Below the pieces are notes generated by a model. The model had not been told where the DNA came from. It did not search any database and saw nothing but the letters and a program-made list of their open reading frames with translations. Positions 24,201 to 36,313 of a DNA stretch of 64,000 nucleotides are shown here, one piece after another. The position numbers and the translations under genes were made by a program. This DNA comes from Dermacentor variabilis (Eukaryota > Arthropoda > Arachnida > Ixodida > Ixodidae): the NCBI RefSeq assembly GCF_050947875.1, contig NC_134572.1, positions 115,751,709-115,815,708 on the forward strand. Reading direction: 5' to 3'. The stretch's first letter is position 1. Every line of letters begins with the position of its first letter.

Positions 24201-25083
24201 CATCCGAGGCAGAGTAATGCTCGGACGTAATGCAATGTGAAGCGTCACAGTAACCAAGTAAAGGCGTCAATGCCAAAGTAATGACTATACTGCCGCATTG
24301 GTCCTAGTATCGCAGAAAGCAATCATGCGGGCCCGATTTGTTATTTTAGCTTCTAGATCCTCGGTGATCCGCTCTACTAGACGAAATATACGAGGCTGGT
24401 AGAAGAAGAAATATACACAGGCAGCAAGGAAGAAAAGATCGACGCAGAGAAGTAATTTTAACTATGGAGGCGATTTCGAAGCGAAGTGCAGAAAAAACGA
24501 AAAGACAGACACACAATGTATTGCAGACGAATGAAAGTAGCAGCAACTGTCGCAACGGCACAACTTAGAAGTTCTGGCGCTGCTTTATTGAAGTCGTGAA
24601 GTCTGGTGCAGAAGAGGTTAAAGACAGAAACTTCCCCACTGCGTTACCGAACAAGAAGCTCCACGTAGGATGTTAGATCAATTTGATGAGTTCAGTGGTG
24701 CTTAGGAACACTTCTCGTCCTGAAGATAAAAATTAAAATAAAAGAAAGGCATTAAAAAAGAGAGAACTCTAACTGCACGATGCGGTCGATACATTGACGC
24801 CATGTTGATCTAGTATTTCGCCCTCACAAGAAAGGCATTACATGCTGTGTGGGTTTGTTTTTATTCTTGCAGCCTAACCTCAAAGTACCTACAGTGTGAC
24901 GAATTCTAACTTCATTTTTCACTTCAACTTAGAGCTTAAGTGCAACATTAGGTTTTCAACTATTGGCTGCTTTTTCATTTGTCTCTGTCCATCAGTATTT
25001 TTTTGGGTAATTATCGTCACTTATGGCGCTTGATCTTAGACCACATAGAAGTGAAATGGCGCGGCCGCCAGCACGTTATCCCG
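21208..25083. other. No recognisable gene
   Basis: Nearly 4 kb. A TTTG run lies at about 23565-23590. Frames up to 150 codons (minus, 21517-21969) are isolated, lack motifs and match nothing I know. Confidence 0.45.
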
Positions 25084-25474
<391 letters not shown>

Positions 25475-26010
25475 GGTCAGTCTTGTCTGTTGTTCACTAA
25501 ATTTAACATGATCTAGTCCTTTTCTCAATTTCCTCTGTAGCTTTCGCGCTCTCAGTGACGGCGTCGGGAACGTTTGTTGAATCACTAGCGAATCTTCGCT
25601 GAGTGTTTGTGAAACAGAATCGAAGCCAGAAAGTCGCAGGAATAAACCTCTGTGATGTAAGGATAAACCATAAGTTAAACTGAATATAATTCGGGACCCG
25701 CCGTATTGTTCAAGAAATATCGTCAAGCTTTGAAATTTTAGTTAATAATCTGATCGAGACCTTCGACCACCTTGTTCGCGCTCGCACAGATATGAGTGTC
25801 TGCTCGGTTATTCTCTTTACGCGTATGAATACAGGCAGGGCTGTCGGCGCCAGGTATTCTTAAAGGGGCAACACTCTTAAACATTACTGCATTGCGAGAA
25901 GCAAAAATATCGGAGACCAGACCAACATAAAAACAATACTCAAAAGGAAATTGTACCAAAGAAATTGGCCTAGCATAAATGGTGCAGTCTCACATGTCGG
26001 AAAAAAAAAA
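25475..26010. other. No recognisable gene
   Basis: Nothing recognised. Confidence 0.45.
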
Positions 26011-26212
26011 TTAAATTCTGGGCTTTCACGTTCTGATTTTTAGTCACGCCGTAGTGAGGTACTCTTGATTACTTTTGACTACCTGGGGTTCTTTAACGCG
26101 CACCGAATCCTCGGTACCCGAGCGTTTATGCATTCCACCCCATCGAAATGCGGCTGCCGCCACGGGGATCGCACCCGCGACCCCGACCTCGGCAGCGCAA
26201 CGCCATAGCCAT
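26011..26212 (-). mobile_element. tRNA-derived SINE (Ruka type), diverged
   Basis: On the minus strand: ATGGCTATGGCGTTGCGCTG (A box region), a damaged B box, GGCAGCCGCATTTCGATGGG, and the body GCGTTAAAGAACCCCAGGT. The 3' end is eroded. More diverged than the copies at 2.3, 9.3 and 43.3 kb, so older. Confidence 0.85.
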
Positions 26213-26589
26213 GGGGTTATACCGTGAAGGGTAGCTGCAGAACAGCCCTCGCGCAGCAGATTAATATGTTGGGGAGATGTGTACTATCACAAGGGCTGTG
26301 ACATTAAGTTTATATTTGGCTCTATATTGGTTTACGATTATACTGACATTCAGCACTACTCGCCCCGGAAGAGACGTGAGGTTTTCCGAGCGCACTTGCT
26401 CACGACACTAGCAGCATTGTGAAAACTGTTAAGCTGTCTGGTCAGTCTCAGTAAGTCTGACACCAGTCGGCGTCAGGGTGTACACAGATTTTGGCTTTCG
26501 TGAAGGAGGTCATGCACAGGCACATCGGAATGATCAAAGCTTTCAGGAGATTTCGAACCACTTTGAATATAGCCTATGGAATGTTGGAA

Positions 26590-26755
26590 GTTCTTCTGTA
26601 GGGTACACCAAACAATAAAGAACTTCGCACGATGATAAACTCTTCAAGAGACCAACTAACATCGAATAAGGAGCCAACGTTTCGACAAGGGGACATGTCT
26701 CCAGACCAGCAACTGATTTTATTATAACACAGGCGCCAAAATCACGTTTCTTGTT
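26590..26755 (-). mobile_element. Penelope-like element 3' end (candidate)
   Basis: On the minus strand: CTGGAGA, a short GC-bearing spacer with GACA/TGTC complementarity, then TGTCGAAACGTTGGCTCC, then an A/T-rich end with GAAGAGTTTATCATCGTGCG. The CTGANGA...GAAAC arrangement is the hammerhead-like signature known from Penelope-like retroelement ends. No protein remnant is readable. The class call is inference. Confidence 0.4.
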
Positions 26756-27388
26756 GTGTCTTCGATCGTACCCACGAGCATCGCGAACGAAGATTCTCTA
26801 GTCGCAGCGGATAATAATCCGGCGTGGACGCGTATAATTAGGAGTCTCACGGGCTACGCCGAAAAGGTGTCATATGATATAGCCAGTGGGGTGGCCAGCA
26901 ACGCGGAGAGCGGGCGGTCAGAGCCATCCACAGTCGGGAAGACAAGGATCGTGCCAATTCAGAGTCGGCTCCCATTACGCGCGAAGATAAGGAAAACGTC
27001 GCGCGTCGGAGGAAGGTCTAGGGGAGTCGGGGGACGTAGACACGGCCATTACGGGGGCGGGTGGGCGTGTGGAGGGGGAGGAGGGCCGGTGAGAATGGTG
27101 GCCACCGAAGTGTGCCCGGACTACGCGAGCGGCCACCGGCGAGCCTCGAAAAAACAGAAGCAGAAGCACCAAGCGCTTTCACGACGTCGTTATGGGTGCG
27201 TGGCCCGCTGCTTCCCTCCAAAAACTTATTCTGCCGTTGCTGGCGACCAGCCTCGAGACACTACCTCGACATTCTTGCACGAAATGGGCGCCCGAAAGCG
27301 GAGAGGGTTGCGACGTGCCTCCATACCGAAGGCGCACGCACGCACGAGAGAGCGCAGTGGCACGCAGCGCGACATCCAAAGGAGACAC

Positions 27389-27419
<31 letters not shown>

Positions 27420-28049
27420 AGACGACACCGCGTTTCCGTGCTGTGCTCCTTCTTCCTTCGCGTGCGTGGGCTTGGTGTTCTCGCCCTTGTCGCGTTGATG
27501 TCTCGGAGGGCCGGGGAATGTCGCGCTCGCGTCTGGTTGGCAGCTGTCATTTGACTCTTCCTCGAAAGTAATGGTTTGGAAGAAAACCGGCATCGCTGCG
27601 TCAATGCGAATACGGACGGTATTGTTCACGTTACCCCGATCCAAAAAAATCAACAAAAAAACAAAGAACACAGGGTGCAGGTAGAGACCAAGGAAATGCT
27701 GCATTACTTTACAACTGCGGACTTATTTCGCAGGCACACGCAAAACATAAAAAAAACAAAAACACAGATAAGGTGAAACATCGCGGTGCTTACCATGAGG
27801 CAATGTCGGCCAATCGCGGCAAAATAAAATAAACAAGGGCGGGAAAGGCTGGTAGGGATTTCGAAGTGCAGAGCAAGCAGAATATTTGGAAAACTGAAAG
27901 GTGAAAAAAATTACAAATACGGAAAAAGAAGGCATTGTTTTATTCATGAAGCTTAAGATCTCAAAACAAATCTTGGGCTATGAAGATTTGTTTCATAGTG
28001 CGTTCTCATATCTGGTTAACCGCCCTGCATTTCCTCTTCATTCTCTCTC
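26756..28049. other. No supported gene; GC-rich, TA microsatellite
   Basis: A 271-codon + frame (26756-27571) is open, but other frames here are open too. It runs through a TA repeat (27392-27419), is dominated by Gly/Arg-rich low complexity and has no recognisable domain. I treat it as chance in GC-rich DNA. Confidence 0.5.
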
Positions 28050-28262
28050 TCTCTCTTGGGCTATGAGAGACGCCGTAGTCCACGACTCCGATTTAATTTT
28101 TGTCCACCTGTGTTTCCTCCGTAACGTGGATATGAATAAGTAAACGAGCGTTTTTGAATTTTGCCCCTATAAAAATGCGGCCGTCGCGGGCGGTAATCGA
28201 CCCTGCGACCTTGTACTCAGCAGTAGAACGCCGTTGCGGCTACTGCGCCAACATGGGCGGTT
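28050..28262 (-). mobile_element. tRNA-derived SINE (Ruka type), strongly diverged
   Basis: On the minus strand: head CGCAACGGCGTTCTACTGCTG, GAGTACAAGGTCGCAGGGTC (B box), then CGGCCGCATTTTTATAGGGG and the remaining body with many substitutions. The end GTCTCTCATAGCCCA is close to the usual GTGCCTCATAATCA. Old copy. Confidence 0.75.
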
Positions 28263-28796
28263 TTAAAAGGAAGAGAAAGGACGAGAGCAAGTAAGGATGA
28301 GAAATCAAATGCAATAGACATTGTGAGTTACGAGAAAAACTTGATTGCCTATCCGAACCAGAGGCAGCTCACTGGAGCACATGACCCTTATTTAGCGATT
28401 TCACGCGCTACGATTTCCCGTGCCGTATTTCCCCTATAGTTGAAAGTATATAACTGCCTTCCTACGAGTCTTCTATTCCTCTGTTTCCTTATTTCGCGCT
28501 TGTAATGATATCTTACCTCCCGGCCCGACAAGCTGCCTTAGGTGTTATACGTATATTATGATTTAAATGGCATAGCGAAGGTATTGGTAATTGGCTGGGA
28601 ACCAATGCAAGATTTACTATACGCTATCAATACTCCCTCATCTGCTCCGAAAGATCTGAGGTATTCGAGATAGCTTTTCAGTGAAGAACTACATTTGCAA
28701 GGTCAATTATCTCAGAAGTCGCGCTACCGTGCTACGCGTACACATTTCGGTGACCACACACATAGCTTGCAGCGACGACACAGCTATAGCTTCTAT
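28263..28796. other. No recognisable gene
   Basis: Nothing recognised. Confidence 0.45.
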
Positions 28797-28822
28797 AACT
28801 GCTATGCTATAGCATAGCAGTT
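28797..28822. repeat. Perfect 26 bp palindrome
   Basis: AACTGCTATGCTA followed by its exact reverse complement with no spacer. Neighbouring DNA is rich in GCTATAG words. No transposon end is apparent. Confidence 0.9.
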
Positions 28823-28913
28823 CGCCATCGCGAGCAACCACCAAGCGCCGACTGATCGACGTTGAAGGAGTACTGAAGGTGCCAGTCGACATCGTGCGTG
28901 AATTTTACTGCAA

Positions 28914-29010
28914 TATCAGTTATATGGACCCTCCAGGCGAACTTATGCCGTCGTCGCCGCTGTCGTCGCTGCCGTCGGAGGTGCCGTGACGTTCCGTATA
29001 AAGTCTAAGT
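28914..29010 (-). repeat. Dispersed GC-rich repeat, diverged reverse copy
   Basis: Reverse complement contains GACGGC units, then CGCCTGGAGGGTCCATATAA and a terminus that has drifted from the 2.1 kb one (ACTGATATTGCA instead of TTGCTATCGCAA). Same order of blocks as at 2020-2123. Confidence 0.55.
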
Positions 29011-29894
29011 GGAATAACATCGCACTTTGACTTGGAGCACCTTATTTCGCAGTAGCCAGCAGCAGTAATTCAACGTTAAAACGTTGCTTCCTCGAAATTG
29101 GTGGAATTCTGAGCGAAAGGCTGCTAAGCTCGCGTAACACCAGCACTGCCATGCAGTCACGACCGTCGCAGGGGTCCATAAACATGGCCGCCGCAGGAAC
29201 CGGCCAGCTGATGTGACGTCACATCCAAGCTATGTATAGGGGTGGCAAAGCGACTGATACTCAGGTCTCAATCCGCAGGTTTCCGCCCACATTAAGCATT
29301 ACTGAAAGGACACGCTAACAATTCTATGGACATTAGCGTCTACGTGCTTGCGTGCTGCTCACTGCCTTGTATTTATTAGGGGACGTACACATCGCAAACG
29401 CCAGCCGACGGGTGCCCAAGAGCGAAGGAAACAAATCTCTAAGGCCATGATTTTGCGTACTGCAGGCGTCGGAGAAGCGTCATAACCGCCATTTTTTGAC
29501 CACCGTATGCCCATATATACAGCCGATTCGAGCCCAGCGAAAAGTGAATATTTTATCTACAGCGACTATACTATTGGCGTCGAGATTAACCTATCGGATC
29601 TATTCCCCAGGGGAAGCAACGGCTACCCAAGCAGGATAATGAAAATTACAAAGAGTCTTCGGTGCTGTATGCGTATCCGCGCAAAAGAAAGAAATAGACG
29701 GGAGCTGCACTTTGCTACCGTGTTGCGCCACCCTCGCGGATCGGATTTATTGATTCAAAGTGTGCGCAGCAATAGCGCAGTATTGCGCTCTGGGTACGCT
29801 TAAATGAAAGAAAACACAATTGCTGCTCATCGCTGCCCTTTTGGGGAAACTACGGCATTGCGCGTAATGCGAACTTGATTTTAAACATCTACTG
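29011..29894. other. No recognisable gene
   Basis: A 98-codon + frame (29507-29803) has no recognisable motif. Confidence 0.45.
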
Positions 29895-30265
29895 GTTAGA
29901 GGGACAACTAAACAGGAATATTAAATTGGCCTGTACCAGTATATTATGCTTCTACAATAGCAAAACGCGAGACGACGCATAGCAAGCTAGAAAAAAAAAA
30001 GAAGAAACGAAAGCCGGGTAGCGATACCCCTCCGGGTTTTTCCCGTTGGCCGCTGGGACGTCATGAAGTTTAAAATGCTCTTCAAAATCGGTGACGTCAC
30101 ACTGATGCACAGGCGCAGAGATTTCAGCACGATGTTGCAAAGAAGGGAAGCTAGGAGTTCATTTTCCCCAGCAAATAATAGACGTAATCTTGTCCAAGAA
30201 ATGAAGAAAACTATATCAAACGTTCTTATAGGCTACACTGTTTTAGTGTCCCACTTTGGTATCTC
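29895..30265. mobile_element. MITE-like element with imperfect terminal inverted repeats
   Basis: Left end AGAGGGACAACTAAACAG (29898-29915) is complementary, with small differences, to right end CTGTTTTAGTGTCCCACTTT (30238-30257). The roughly 370 bp interior has no coding and contains two TGACGTCA-like sites (30056-30063, 30091-30100). Ends of the GGGACACTAAA type are common in tick MITEs as far as I recall. No clear target duplication found. Confidence 0.5.
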
Positions 30266-30754
30266 TTTAATTATACCATACTCATTGGGCACTGAATAAT
30301 AAATTTACGATGCCATTTCAGAGTGCACACAATTTCATAGGCTGAATTTCACTGACGCATCTGCGGAAGCTGCATGTGACTTGCACTTGCACGCCAACAT
30401 GGGTAAGAAATAATTCGTTTTCCTGAGGTGACTCACTAGGAAACGGCTATAGTGAAGATAGCTATAGCTATTCACTATACTTAAGCTATAGAGAAAATAA
30501 TATGCTATCCAAATATCTGTTAGAAGATTCGCATAAAGGGCTGGGTGTTATTGCGAGGGTATAATAAAAAATAGAAATAGAAAGGTATTTCACCTCCGCG
30601 AGAGCAATATACACTGTCATGCTGCACTGCCGTGCACATTTATAAGCTGAAAGCGAGGACTATAAGTCATCGGCCACTATATCAATCGGGGAAACGCAGT
30701 TCGAACACCATTCCAGGATGGTGTAACACGCGTTATATTACCACAGGATGCTTA
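30266..30754. other. No gene; near-palindromic hairpin at 30448-30479
   Basis: TATAGTGAA (30448-30456) pairs with TTCACTATA (30471-30479), enclosing TAGCTATAGCTA, itself a palindrome (30459-30470), with a two-base bulge. Nothing else recognised. Confidence 0.6.
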
Positions 30755-30822
30755 CCGGATCTTTTTCTCTGGTTAACCTCCCTGCCTTTCCCCTTTCCTC
30801 TCTTTCTCTCTCTCTCTCTTTA
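30755..30822 (+). mobile_element. I-group LINE 3' UTR scrap
   Basis: GGTTAACCTCCCTGCCTTTC followed by a CT-repeat run, the same terminal motif as at 18.2 kb and (as GGTTAACATTCGTGCC) 16.97 kb. No coding attached. Too short to assign firmly. Confidence 0.5.
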
Positions 30823-30881
30823 TGAACCTGTGCTGCGTGCATTTTGGAAGCCATAAAATGCTGCGCTCGTGAGGTGCGTCA

Positions 30882-30882
<1 letters not shown>

Positions 30883-30931
<49 letters not shown>
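30883..30931. repeat. TA microsatellite
   Basis: About 24 TA units. The YIYIYI frames are artefacts. Confidence 0.95.
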
Positions 30932-30933
<2 letters not shown>

Positions 30934-31270
30934 GCAACTCGCGCCGTACAGGAAACAGGCGAGACAGCTGGGAGCGCCCAGTCACTTCAGTACCGTGCAG
31001 CAGGTGCAGAAGCAACGGCACCGATCGGCGCAGCTAGAAATAGGTAGCAGCGATGGTATCGCAGAGGTAGCACATTTCGCTTGCACGAGGTAGAACTTCC
31101 CCGTTTTTTTTTTTTTTCTGCAAAGACCACGATCGTACAAAAATGCAATTGACCGTTCGTTAACCACAACATAATATTAATAAAGAAACTCAGGCCTGTG
31201 GCAAAGGAAATACTGGGTGTCATGATGGATTAATATGGAGCTAAAACTTCGTCACGATGTTAAATTGCCG

Positions 31271-31395
31271 GAACCAGCCACGGTGGCTCGGTGGATGTAT
31301 GTAGTTATGCTATCGCGCCCGAGGTCATGGGTTCAATTCCTATCCGAATGCAAAAACACTCGTTTGCCGCGCTTTGGGTTCACTGTAAAGAGCCA
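31271..31395 (+). mobile_element. tRNA-derived SINE, short diverged copy
   Basis: AGCCACGGTGGCTCGGTGG (A box region) and GAGGTCATGGGTTCAATTCC, a B box close to the tRNA consensus GGTTCAANNCC. A shortened body GCAAAAACACTCGTTTGCCG follows. Only the head and first body part resemble the other copies. Confidence 0.65.
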
Positions 31396-32914
<1,519 letters not shown>

Positions 32915-33480
32915 GAAAGGATGCTAAGAAAAGCAGGAAGGTTAACGAGGTAGCTGTTCTCTACCCTGCATGGGGAGAAGGAGTAGGGGTATGACGATAG
33001 AAAGAGACTGGAAAGAGAGAAGGAGAGAGAGAGACGAGCCCAAACAAACCGCGTGCACTATAGAGAGGTAGGGGGCGGCGTTCTTAAGGTATATCATGAA
33101 GGCCGGTATATTACAGGAATCTTAGTAACGTGAATAAGACCTTATGCGGGGTTAATCTTTGGGAACACTTGGCTAGAGCTTTCAGTGCTGATAGTGTACG
33201 GTTGTCGAATTGGTCCAGAACTCTACATATCACTTGCCTCTCGGCACTATAGCGCGGGCGGACACAGATAATGTGCGCGAGCGTCTCATTACAGCTACAC
33301 GTGTCGCTCGTGGGGCTGTTGGCCATTCCAGTAAGGAATACATAGGATCTTTTTTAATGCTGCTACGCCTAGCCACAGACGGTACAGCATGGTCTGCTCA
33401 CGTCGTGGTTACCCAGGCGGTAGATACGTCTGTTTATGCGGAGACAATGAACGCAAACGACACATGGTGAAAACGTTCGA
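32915..33480 (-). mobile_element. I-group LINE 3' fragment
   Basis: Minus strand reads LPPG, a stop, PRREQTMLYRLWLGVA near 33365-33425, then CSCNETLAHIICVRPRYSAE, RQVICRVLDQFDNRTLSALK and FTLLRFL. The 3' UTR (32915-33100) contains GA-rich runs and AGAACAGCTACCTCGTTAAC. This is the same family and same segment as at 9.1-9.8 kb and 17.7-18.2 kb. The Cys-rich block (C-x-C...H...C) is the C-terminal knuckle. 5'-truncated and frameshifted. Confidence 0.82.
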
Positions 33481-34199
33481 GTCCCACAGGGGCAAAGCAC
33501 ATTCACGGGACATCAATCGCAGGCCAGTCGCAGCGTCTGTTCGTGAAAGTGTACTGAAAACACGTTGACCACTTTCAAGTGCGGATCAGGCGGCTTCGTC
33601 GGCGTGTCGATTCACGCTGGTGCTGCAATGCCCTGGAAGTTCATTTGAATGGTGATTTCAGGTGGTGCAGGTGGTGATTATGATCACAATGATAGAACAG
33701 GTGAGATTAACTTTACAGGAAGCATAATTTTGCCACGTAGTAATGCAGACCAGCGACCGGAGAAGAAGAGAACAAATAACCTTGGAACCGGCGCGTCGAT
33801 GCTTATACGCTGTGTACAGTGCTGATGTCTGAGGATTTGACATGCACTTCAACTGGGTACGCGACAATATTACTTGGCAACGTTTACAGAATCTCGGTAT
33901 GGCAATAGTACGCGCAGTAACTCTTGGACTGTTTCGTCAATTACACCTTGGAGTAAACATTCACAGAGGCGTGCGGGGCAATCAACTGTCGATTAAGCTA
34001 AGAAAAAGTATTCACTAACTCCTCGATTCCAAGGTACCTCCGTTTTTCGGAGGTGAGGTGGTACCGACGTGACGAGTTGGCCCTGTTGGTGAAGTGGAGA
34101 GACACAGCTAATTCTTCATCCTCGTTTTACCGCGAAGGTGTTAGCCTCTAGTTGGTCGGGATTTTTCGTGGCGTACTCACCCGAGACACGCCAGGCGGA
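33481..34199. other. No recognisable gene
   Basis: Nothing recognised. Confidence 0.45.
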
Positions 34200-34830
34200 A
34201 AAGGGATTTGTGTTTGAGTTTCCGCGAAACAGAATTAGGTTGTCTTGTATATTCGAATTGCAGTCCGATGCCACCATGCCTTTAGCTTGTGTGTAAGCCG
34301 TCCTTCACAAATTTTCTGACACATTTTGCTTTGACAAATTCAATTGGTTCTGTAACGCACTTGCGCCAGATGGAAGGCCCAAAAACAAACGGCAGCTGGA
34401 AGGTTTCGCACTCGAGTTTCAGCGTAACAGAATTACGTTTTCTTGTATATTCTAATTACATTCCGATGCTGTCATTTCTGCCGGTTGCATGTAAGTCTGT
34501 TTTAGGAATTTTCTCGAGCATTTTACTTCCAGAAATTCAATTACTTCAATAACGCACTTGCGCTATGCGGTGGGCCTACAAGATTGACGATGTGTGCTGT
34601 GCTAACGACTCCGCCACCCAGCGGCCGCGGTCACTCAGGCCTCAAACGGCACCTCAAATGGCGCGTCTTTCAGTTCCCGCGTGACAGATTGATGTTTTAG
34701 ATGTACGTTATAACCATCCGAGGCTTGCAGCTTGTGTACAAGTCGTGCTTTACGCATTTCCTGCCGCAATTTACTTTTAAACATTAATTTATTTCAAAGA
34801 GACACTTGCGCTTGGCGTATGGTCTAGAAG
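34200..34830. repeat. Three-unit degenerate tandem repeat (period about 200-255 bp)
   Basis: Anchors recur in the same order: CAGAATTA at 34230 and 34428, CAGATTGA at 34685; a TGCATGTAAGTC / TTGTGTGTAAGCC / TTGTGTACAAGTC block; TAACGCACTTGCGC at 34352 and 34549, drifted to GAGACACTTGCGC near 34800. Spacing is 198 then about 250-257 bp. Units are well diverged. I know no satellite with this sequence. Confidence 0.75.
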
Positions 34831-36211
34831 AGTGAAGATGCATGCATTACTTCCACACACGTGCGTGCGCGCTTCACGCACGTCGCTTCTGGTGGCGGTG
34901 CTTGTGTAACGCCGTCTAACGTCAGCTGGGACGGTTTTACTTGTGTAACATCCACACCAGCTTCGCTGTACATCCACTTTCACAGGGTGTAATGTAGGAG
35001 CATTTTTTTTTATTCTTTCCTTTCTTATCCTGCCTTTCGCTTCTTACTGCTGGTTTCGTTTAATTTGCTTCACATCGGTACTGTTTTACTATAAGGTGCA
35101 TAGCGTGGCAGCGACCGCTCAATACAAGCTATCGGTGCGACCGCGCTCTCGAGGAGCAGTATTCTTGGCTGTAGCAACAGTCGAGTTGATTTGTGATCTG
35201 AGAAGATCTGTGGTGTGTAGTTGGTGCCTGTGTAGTTCTCCATGAATTGCTACGCTTGCAACATTAGCTACCATGTAAGAAAAGAAAAGCGTGAGTAGCT
35301 GCGAGATAAAGTATCTGCCTGCCACTCTGGGGGACTGAAGCAAAATTATCGCAGAGACATTTTCTTTATTAGATAAATTTCTCAAAAAGAATTTTGGCAT
35401 TACAACGACGGTCACCAATGGACATCGGCAACCAATAAAACGACTAGGGGAGTGAGTCTATAGCAGCTTTCATGGTATGAAATGCTTCAGTATTGATCAT
35501 GACGACGATTCCTCGCGACATTTGATTTTCTTCTGCTTTTTTTAAAACACGAAACTGTTTTATGTCAGGGCCCACTATCAACTTCCTGCAATGAACGTGA
35601 CGTCGGCGCGAACGCGCAGAATAGGCTCTCTCTTGACATATCTAGACAGGAATGGCGCCGCCATCTAGAAACGTTGAAGCGAAGTACTGCATCATGACAC
35701 TATATAACGAGCGCCGACAGTGAGCGCTTTGGCAGTCCCAGCGCATCGGAGGCTCCAACGCGGTGTAGCCTGGTGTAGGTGGCGTAGACCTTCTGCTGAG
35801 GTGACGACGCAGTTTCCGCACGTGGTCTGTCTTTCGCGTCCGAGTAGCCTGTGACGCCTCGTCACCTACGGAGTGCAGCTTCAACATGCATCAGCAGTGC
35901 TTACACGCCACCCATTGCTTCGCTTGCGGTGGCACCAGCCAAGAAAACTGCTACGCTAAGCGGCGCAGGGAGGCAACGACGTCGACGGGCGAACCTCGCT
36001 TTCGCCGGGAGAGATACGCGCCAGCGTGAAGCCGAACGCCTTCGCGCTTTCGCGGCGCACGCTGCGAACTCTGCCACTCGCATTCCTGAAGTAGAGCGCG
36101 TCGCAACTCAACCATTCAACTAGTTGCTCAAGACACTACGTAGCCGGACCAAAATGCTCGTACCTTCACCGGAGCCACTCGGCAGCAGGAAGCCGCTCGC
36201 TGCAGGCAAAC
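34831..36211. other. No recognisable gene
   Basis: 35.8-36.1 kb is GC-rich with open frames on both strands, none with a recognisable domain. Confidence 0.45.
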
Positions 36212-36313
36212 CTTGCAGGTTTGTCTGGCGGGTCGGCAACCTCATGATTGCCGACCCGCCAGACAAACCTGCAAGTCGGCAACCATGAGGTCGGCAACCT
36301 CATGGTTGCCGAC
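36212..36313. repeat. Compound inverted repeat: two adjacent perfect hairpins
   Basis: First hairpin: arms 36212-36239 and 36248-36275, 28 bp perfect, 8-nt loop. Second: arms 36275-36290 and 36298-36313, 16 bp perfect, 7-nt loop. Both are built from GGTCGGCAACCTCATG-like words in direct and inverted orientation, so alternative pairings between hairpins are possible. No coding function inferred. Confidence 0.93.

Noticed and set aside
26756..27571. 271-codon open frame on +
   Set aside because: GC-rich DNA with several frames open at once, passes through a TA microsatellite, low-complexity Gly/Arg content and no recognisable domain.
31271..31355. tRNA gene suggested by B-box match
   Set aside because: Cannot fold into a proper cloverleaf as far as I can see, and is followed by SINE body sequence.
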